Part shown: positions 56,350 through 64,000 of the stretch, piece by piece | Numbering within the stretch: the first letter of the stretch is position 1 | How the letters are laid out: every line of letters starts with the position of its first letter | Assembly: GCA_029204225.1 (NCBI GenBank) | Contig: CM055113.1 | Location: forward strand, 7,653,852 to 7,717,851 | Reading direction: 5' to 3' | DNA from: Diphasiastrum complanatum | Lineage: Eukaryota; Streptophyta; Lycopodiopsida; Lycopodiales; Lycopodiaceae | Length of the DNA: 64,000 bases | Notes under the pieces: model-generated | Seen by the model: the letters and a program-made list of their open reading frames with translations, nothing else | The model's database searches: none | What the model was told of the DNA's origin: nothing | Made by a program: the position numbers and the translations under genes

Positions 56350-58226
56350 ATGGAAAAATTGGTAGCAGCAAAGAGTCAAAAGATCGCAATGGGGAGAGCC
56401 AGAATAATGAAAGAGTTGGCAGCAGCAAAGAGACAAAAGATCAAAATGGCGAGAAAAATGGCGAGAGCCAAAATAATGGCAGTAGCAAAGAGACAAAGGA
56501 TCGAAATGGCGAGAGCCATTCTTGAAGCAAAGGAAGCTTGCTTTGATTTTGCCCAGCACAATGATGCCTGTGCTGCGAACTCGGTGATTTCGATCAAAAG
56601 AGATAGGCCTCGCTGTGAGTTTGATTTTGCGGAACATATTCAAGCTACATAGATTTCAGTCGCTACTAGTTTAATTCTTCAGGATGTATGTTTTATTCTA
56701 ACCTATATGGATAGCCCTAGTTGAAAGATTGATTGTTCAGAATGTTTATCTTATCTCAATTATTACGTAGCGTACTTTGTCTTATTTTGTCCCTCACGTG
56801 AGATACAATATGCAGGTTTCGCACAACAAGACAGACGCAATGCTATCTATCTCAGGAGGTTGGAGCTGGGTAGTCTTACTCGGGAGGCGGAGGGCGGAGG
56901 ACCAGGAGATGGCCCTAAGGGAGACCTCCAGGTTCTCCCAATTGGATGCAATACAAGAACATGATTTCCAGTTTGCACGTTCCTTGGCTGATTTGACCAA
57001 AAAAAGCGGAAAGATGTAGCTGAGTATAAGAGTGGGCTCGGCGAAGTCTGCCAGATTTGCATGGAAGAAAAACCCTCCGCGAGTTTTCTCATTGTAGAAG
57101 GTAAAGATTTTACAATCACAAGTTTCTAGTAGATCTGTTCTAAGCAACTTTGTAATCCGTTGGAAGTTGAGCTACTGTCTTCTGAGGCTGGCAGCTTACG
57201 AATTTGCGGAGACCTGTGTTTTTGGTAAACAGTCGCGCCTTGACATGAAGCCCTTTTGGCTTGAGCACCCACGTCCACATGAATATCATACCTGGCATTC
57301 TGAAATTTCAAGCAACCGAACATTGGTAGAACACCTTCCACATCTATGCTACAGATTAGTTCATCATTATGGTACATGCATAAGTGTTGGAATGTCGAGG
57401 TTGTCAGTCTCAAGAATTCAACCTCACGGTACCAAATTTATCTATTTTGTGAGTGAAACATTTGAATGGATTCTGACCATCTAAGCACGTTGTGGCAGGC
57501 TATCAACATAGATTTTGCACCATGTGTCTTTCCAAGCATGCTGAGGCCCGCTGTCAAAGTGGTCAACTGTCCATATACTGTCCTTACGTGGGTTGAGTCA
57601 ATGTTCTGAATTTCAGTAAGTGTTCCCTACTTCTTTCTTTAGAATCATTCCGGGCTCTGACCACGCGACAAACAGCTGCAATCCCCGAGACAGAGAGGCT
57701 GTACTGCCCTTACCCTGACTGTTCAAGCGTTATGGTAAAGCCAGAAATTGACATTTATAAACAGTCAAACATCTCCGCGCACCCACATATGAGCTCTGTG
57801 GGGTGCGTTGAATGTGAGGCATGTCATCGTGCGTTTGGCATGGAGTGTATTATGCCCTGGCATGAAAATCTCACCTGTTCTCAGTATCAATATGAACTTA
57901 CAACTCCTGAGGCGTCTGGAGATAAGAAATTGCTTCAACTAGCAAAAAGTCTAAAATGGCTGCGATGCAAAAAAATGTGCTCAAATCATTGAGCGCAGAG
58001 ACGGCTGCAACCATATAACCTGCTTGTGAGCAACCTCCCACACACGAAACATTTTCCCTTTGCTTCGCATATTTTGCAACTGACAGGTACATTTTAGGAT
58101 CTGTTTCAATGCATTTGCACACTTCTGACACAGAACTATCTACTTTTGTAATTTGGCAGATGTGGGCATCGATTCTGCTACGTATGTGGGGCTGTATGGA
58201 TCAACATGAAGACATGCAACTGCAGT
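56350..58226 (+). pseudogene. RBR-type E3 ubiquitin ligase pseudogene, copy B
   Basis: Same blocks as copy A: 56350-56652 (basic repeats, DFAEHIQ), about 56816-57101 (EMALRETSRFSQLDAIQ; RING1 CQICMEEKPSASF), about 57498-57615 (QHRFCTMCLSKH, with an intact donor GTAAGT at 57616 that copy A has lost), about 57640-58025 (CPYPDCSSVM, IBR CVECEACHRAFGMEC), and about 58160-58226 (CGHRFCYVCGAVW). Shared lesions: TGA at 57594-57596 and a 7-A run at 57969-57975. Private lesion: about 165 bp lost after FARSLADLTKK (about 57003). IBR and RING2 cysteines and histidines are otherwise kept. Confidence 0.85.
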
Positions 58227-58803
58227 TTTTTTTTTTTTTTAAATCCTGTCACAGTCCAGTGATACAACAAATATTACCTTATCTCAATCTTAGTATATTG
58301 AATGTTATGTCACAACTTGATTATAGGTATATATTACATATAATTATAAATGGCAATCAACTTTGAAGACTTCGAGAATATTTGAAAATCTTTGGAATTT
58401 GATGTGATGGTTCTCCCTTATTTACATTTTATTTCCATGTGTTGATATACTCTACATCGTTGTTGCCTTTGCTTCTCTATAATATATCATGTGCTCATCC
58501 ATAGAAGCTATTGTTTTGAAATTGTCAACCCTTATTTCCATGTGTTGATATGCTCTCCAATCCTATTACCCATATCTTTCTATGTAGATTATTGTCTCCT
58601 CATTCCACATGGTCAATAGAAACTATTGATTTGATATTATCAGGGGTCACGGAGAATCAAACTTGGGTGGGTGAGTCCAACTTGAGCATGATACACCAAG
58701 CTCACCACCTGTGAAAATTTTGATGGCGTCATTGTCCTGATTAATAAAAAATCACGATATAGAATAGGATAACAATAGTAGAATAAACTATCTTGAAAAG
58801 ATT

Positions 58804-59640
<837 letters not shown>

Positions 59641-59654
59641 CATGTTTGATCAAG

Positions 59655-60564
59655 ATCTATTAGAGTTTGCATCTAATTTTTAGTGTAGATGCTGCTTTTT
59701 CTACATTGGCAAGATTGGTGGTATATTGTCTTATGGATTTAGATCTTAATTGATATGAAATCTTTCACATGGTATCAGAGCTTGTGTTTTAGGTTATAAA
59801 TGAATATATCAAAAATTTGGAGAAGATATCAATGCTAGAGCATGCTAGATTGGATTCTACACCAAAATCGAGTTTCTTGCATATGGATTGGATCTTCTAT
59901 AGATCAAAACTCTATTTAGGGTTATAATCTTGATCAATTACGATTTATCATGATTCATGTTAGATTTGGCCGATTTTTAGAGTGTTATAAAAGCCTAAGT
60001 GGTGGCTACAAGATTGCATATCAAGTTTTTGGCATTTGCATGTAGTTTTCGAAATAATCAATTTTTTGTGATTTTGTCAAACCCTAATTTTGATTGGATC
60101 TCTAGATTGTGAGGTTACTAAACTTCATTTGAGTGTGTTTCAATTTCAGTAAGTGGCAAGAATCAATCGATTGAGGATAGATTCACTATTCTATGTGTTG
60201 ATTTGCTTGGTATAAGTGCTAGAAGAGAATTGAGTAGTTTCATATCTTTGTGATTTCCTTTTGAAAAATTTGTTGTTGTTCAAAGAAGTGATTTGTGAGC
60301 TAGCTTGCATTGATGAGAGCATTAATGAAGGAGAGCTTGTTCAAGTTATTCTTAATGGAATTGTTGGATTCTCATGCTAAAATTGTTCAAAGTCTTGCTA
60401 TTCATAAGACTATGCCAAGTTTGGTTGATCTTCAAGAGATCTTGATCTATGAAGAATATAGGCTTCAAGCAAGAGGTGGATCTTCATCAACATCTCAAGT
60501 TGGAGAGGAGGCTATGTTGATCAAGGGCAAATTTGTAGGAAAGGTTCTGCGAATTCTTCCTTAG
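59655..60564 (+). pseudogene. Ty1/copia LTR end, primer site and gag fragment
   Basis: The last ~115 bp of an LTR of the 40655-41304 family ends GAAATCTTTCACA at 59769, followed by TGGTATCAGAGCTTGTG (primer site), a ~510-bp leader like 40066-40642, and the gag middle. The frame from about 60297 (ELACIDESINEGELVQVILN) shifts by one at about 60360, then LLDSHAKIVQSLAIHKTMPS, LVDLQEILIYEEYRLQA to a stop at 60564. The gag N-terminus is deleted and the remainder truncated by X sequence at about 60665. The intervening 60565-60664 holds nothing recognised. Confidence 0.8.
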
Positions 60565-60664
60565 AGAACGTGATTAGAGGTTGAATAAATCACACCAAAA
60601 TCAGCATTTTTAATCATGCATGAATCTAATCTATGTACTAATAGAGCAGTTCTATTATGATTAA

Positions 60665-61627
60665 AATAGATGTATTCCTGAATGCTTTTGAATAAAGTTG
60701 TAGTAATGTTTTTGAACATGTGGTGCTTGTAATTGCTTTTGTACTTGTTATGATGAATACAGTGTATTATCTCCATTTGAATATTCCTATTGAATTTATA
60801 CTTATATTGATAAGAGGTGTGAGAGGATCATTAAAGGTTACAAGGCAAATTTGTAATTGTGGATGGGTGGAACATTGTATCCTCAAGATCCTAAACTCTT
60901 CAATACTCTAGATTTTGCTCAATTGCTGAATTAGTTGTATGGTGTGCCATGATTATAATGATTTATTAGGATATTTTTAAAGGTTGCAACGTACAAAAAT
61001 CCATTTTCAATATAAAAAATTCAATTTCAAAGAATTATCCTAAACGCATATCTTCGTATTGTCATGAGAAAGATTGAAGCTGGACAAAAGACATTGTAGG
61101 AGAATGTAGATCTTTGAATGAATCATGAATTATCACATAACATCATAACCGATTCTCATATTGCATTTATCCATTCTAAGAATCTACAATTAATGGAAAA
61201 AGTGAAATTATTTTCAAAAAGAATAGAAAACGATAAAGAAAAGCAACAAACTTGCAAGTATATGCAGAATCTTTCAAAGGAGTTTATTAAATAGAGACAT
61301 TCATGCATTCCAAGAAGATATTAGGCATTTTTCTTTAATTTTGAGATGGATTTAAATTATCTCTTATCTATTTGATTTTCTTGGACATTTGCATACATCA
61401 AAAAATAAAAGACAATGTTTCAATTGAAAAAAAATTAGGGTTTATTTTGATAGGTAAAACAATTAAATTGATGCTAATCAATAGTTAAAGTAGTTGCATT
61501 AAGCTAAATATTGTAGATGCATTGATGGTGGTCATAAAGAAAAATTTAGACACAAAACTATAGTCCAAGGAGCTTGTGATTTTGCTAAAATAGGCATAAA
61601 AGCATATGTTACGATATTTTATGCTTG
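60665..61627 (-). repeat. Repeat module X, copy 5, inverted
   Basis: Reverse complement of 17803-18580 plus the ~190-bp block of copy 2 (about 61200-61390, with the SKRIENDKEKQQ frame). It ends with the hairpin at 61627. The frame at 60720-60911 (RGVRGSLKVTRQICNCGWV) is also kept in copy 1 (18343-18534 minus), but it looks incidental. Confidence 0.8.
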
Positions 61628-63402
61628 TTGAAGAAACCTTTGACCAAGTTCACATCAAGAAAATACCTATTCATGATCATTTCATTCAAAATAGGAGATA
61701 AATATCTTAGACATAGGAATGCATAAGATTATAAGTGTTTCATTTCATGTTAAAGAGACATCAAACAGAAGGAAGATCCATATCTTATAATTCTTCAAAT
61801 AACTTATTTGCTTATGTACATCAGTTACTAAAATATATGATAAATTTTTATAACATAGGAATTGAAAATGTAAATCGTAAGATAGTCAATCAACAAGTCA
61901 AAAATTATTAAACGGAAAGAAATAGAGAGGGTTCACTATAACATACATGAATGACACATGGGACAACAGTCATTAGGTCTTATCTTTGGCCACATTGTAT
62001 CTAGACACGAGAACGCATTGATCTATCTAAGATGTGTATTATCATGGATCTTCTACCCCTTGGAAAAATTCGTGAAGTTTATGTTTTTATGGGGCATGCC
62101 AATTACTACACGATAGTCATTCTATTAATATTCAGATTTGGCACGTGTCCTATCTACAAGAATTGATCCACATTGGACGAAGGAAGCCCTACAAGTTTTC
62201 CAAAAGCTGAAGGAACCACTTATATCTGCACCAATCTTACGGCACTCCCAATAGGCCAATTGAGTTTCATGTGCATATTGATGCATCAAAGTATGCTATA
62301 GGAGGCATCCTGCCCCAGCCAAGATTTTTCTATTCGCTTCGCCAATTGACAACTCAATGATGCTGAAATCAATTATTGAATGACTGAGTCAGGACCTTGA
62401 CAATGGTATTTGTGGTCAAGAAGTTTTGCCATTATCTCATGGCAACACAATTTCTATTCTATACTGATCATCAACCTTTGCTCTACCTAGTCAACAAAAC
62501 CTGCAACACAGGGAGATCACTAGATGACTACTCTTGTTGCTGGAGTTCGACTTCTGTATATTTGTATGCAAAGGCAAACAAAAGTATATGGCGGATCATG
62601 TATCATGAATCAAATCAATGCAAAAGGATCCCCAAACTGATGATGAGTTCACCGGATGCTATTTATTTTACGTGGATGTTGTTCCAGATTGGGCCGGGAA
62701 CATAGTCGAGTATTTGATGAACCGCCAAATTGATCGGTCACTATTGAAGGCGCAACAACGAAAGCTTGTACTTAAAGCTTGACCATACCAGCCGATTGCA
62801 GGCCAACTGTATCAAAGAGGAGTGGATAATATCATTCGACAATGTATCTTGCCTTCCTCATAATACAAGTCAGATCATGTCCCTCTCGCATGAACCAAAG
62901 AGAGGTGGTGGAGACTTTGCATCGGAAGTTACAATACATAATCCTGGTGGCCAACAATGCATAAGGATACTAAAGTGTATATCAACTAATGTGATGCATG
63001 TCAAAGGGCACGTAGACCAACGAAGGCGAACTATGAGCCATTACGTTCTGTATTGGCTCAAGCGCCATTTGAAAAATGGGGACTCGATTCTATTGGCCTC
63101 ATGTACAAGACAAACGCAATCAAAGAAAGGCTAAAGTTCACTGGTGAAGGCCCTTATCGCATCACTGACATTCTATCACAAGGAGCAGTGACTTTAGAGA
63201 CAATGGATGGGACACCGTTTCCTAACCCCATCACAGGTAGCCGATTATGCAAGTACTGGTTGCCACCAGGTTTTACATAAGTGATCTATATCCATGCTTT
63301 TCTTGAAGCACCTCATCACCAGCAATAAACCTGTCGACAATCTTTTACTACAGCAAATGCAGGCAGGTGTCATGGACCGTCACCTATTTAGGTGGGGGAT
63401 AT
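61628..63402 (+). pseudogene. Ty3/gypsy family G pol remnant, copy D
   Basis: Nearly identical by eye to copy A (16015-17709), including the absence of TATTCTACAA and the integrase deletion. RNase H DASKYAIGGIL and FYTDHQPLLYLVNK; integrase tail EGPYRITDILSQGAVTLETM ending at 63280; PPT GGTGGGGGA at about 63391. Lies between inverted X copies. Confidence 0.87.
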
Positions 63403-63495
63403 TGTTGGGCAATTAGTGGGTCACACCACTAAACTATTGTTGGCCAAGCTTACTAAGTGGGTCCCCGCCATAGTACATTGTACAGTAGAGTAATA
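63403..63495 (+). mobile_element. Truncated 3' LTR of G copy D
   Basis: TGTTGGGCAATTAGTGGG to AGAGTAATA, cut at exactly the same base as 17802. Confidence 0.82.
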
Positions 63496-64000
63496 CAAGC
63501 ATAAAATATCGTAGCATATGCTTTTATGCTTATTTTAGCAAAATCACAAGCTCCTTATACTATAGTTTTGTTTCTAAATTTTTCTTTATGACCACCAACA
63601 ATGCCTATACAATATTCAACTTAATGCAACTACTTTGACTATTGATTAACATCAATTTAATTGTTTTACCTAGCAAAAAAAACCCTAATTTTTTTTTTTC
63701 AAATGAAACATTGTCTTTTATCTTTTGATGATGAAAATAATTTCACTTTTTTCAATAATTGTAGATTCTTAGAATGGATAAATGCAATATGAGAATCTGT
63801 TATGATGTTATGTAATAAGTCATGATTCATTCAAAGATCTATATTCTCCTACAATGTCTTTTGCCAACTTCAATCTTTCTCATGACAATACAAAGATATG
63901 TGTTTAAGATAATTCTTTGAAATTGAATTTTTTATATACAAAATGGATTTTTGTACTTTGCAACCTTTGAAAATATCCTAGTAAATCATTATAATCATGG
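63496..64000 (+). repeat. Repeat module X, copy 6, runs off the window
   Basis: Matches 17803-18307 almost base for base, beginning with CAAGCATAAAATATCGTAGC. The rest lies beyond the window edge. Confidence 0.85.

Larger units (their letters stand above)
54604..58803 (+). repeat. Segmental duplication copy B (partner 6217-10471)
   Basis: See partner. The left border lies inside the G LTR, which is complete here, so B retains the fuller arrangement and A is the truncated derivative or arose by a break inside the LTR. Confidence 0.9.

Overview
The window reads as a piece of a large, repeat-choked land-plant nuclear genome. Supporting this are plant-type Ty1/copia and Ty3/gypsy retrotransposon proteins, initiator-Met-tRNA primer sites (TGGTATCAGAGC) next to LTRs, a CACTA-type DUF4216 relic, GT-AG introns, an AAACCCT telomere-like motif, long GA/CT microsatellites and a plant-like beta-tubulin pseudogene. 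A homosporous fern or another large-genome plant is a guess, not something the sequence proves. I find no intact host gene. Every recognisable coding stretch is a transposon protein or a broken host gene.

Layout. 1-6.2 kb: unassigned DNA, a copia scrap, a diverged tandem array with a palindromic core (3.5-5.5 kb) and a frameshifted unknown ORF. 6.2-10.5 kb: duplicated segment 'A' with a gypsy LTR, a reverse-transcriptase scrap, a solo copia LTR and an RBR-type ubiquitin-ligase pseudogene. 10.5-15.6 kb: a second gypsy element (minus strand) with a 25-26 bp minisatellite. 16.0-17.8 kb: gypsy family 'G' pol remnant. 17.8-20.5 kb: repeat unit 'X' carrying exons of two unidentified genes. 20.5-25.1 kb: mixed copia/gypsy scraps and a long (AG)n. 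25.0-26.8 kb: DUF4216 relic and beta-tubulin retropseudogene. 27.0-29.9 kb: copia LTR, 187-bp mini-interior, LTR, second interior. 29.9-32.4 kb: RBR copy C, RT scrap and G LTR, all inverted. 32.4-36.7 kb: G pol, inverted. 36.7-41.3 kb: the most complete copia element, minus strand. 41.4-46.85 kb: X plus copia scraps, a direct copy of 17.8-24.1 kb. 46.85-52.7 kb: related material inverted. 52.7-54.5 kb: G. 54.5-58.8 kb: duplicated segment 'B'. 59.1-60.6 kb: microsatellite and copia ends. 60.7-61.6 kb: X inverted. 61.6-63.5 kb: G. 63.5-64 kb: X forward, running off the window.

The notable feature is this higher-order mosaic. The same modules (G pol remnant, X, G LTR plus RT scrap, RBR pseudogene) recur with the same internal junctions. 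They form an imperfect palindrome of about 27 kb centred near 46.85 kb, and long direct duplications at 6/54 kb, 16/62 kb and 18/41 kb. Module X ends in a hairpin, holds reading frames that stay open across GT-AG introns, and flanks G in inverted orientation at 60.7-64 kb. That makes X, or X-G, the best candidate for an undescribed gene-carrying mobile unit. All identity judgements were made by eye; no alignment was run.
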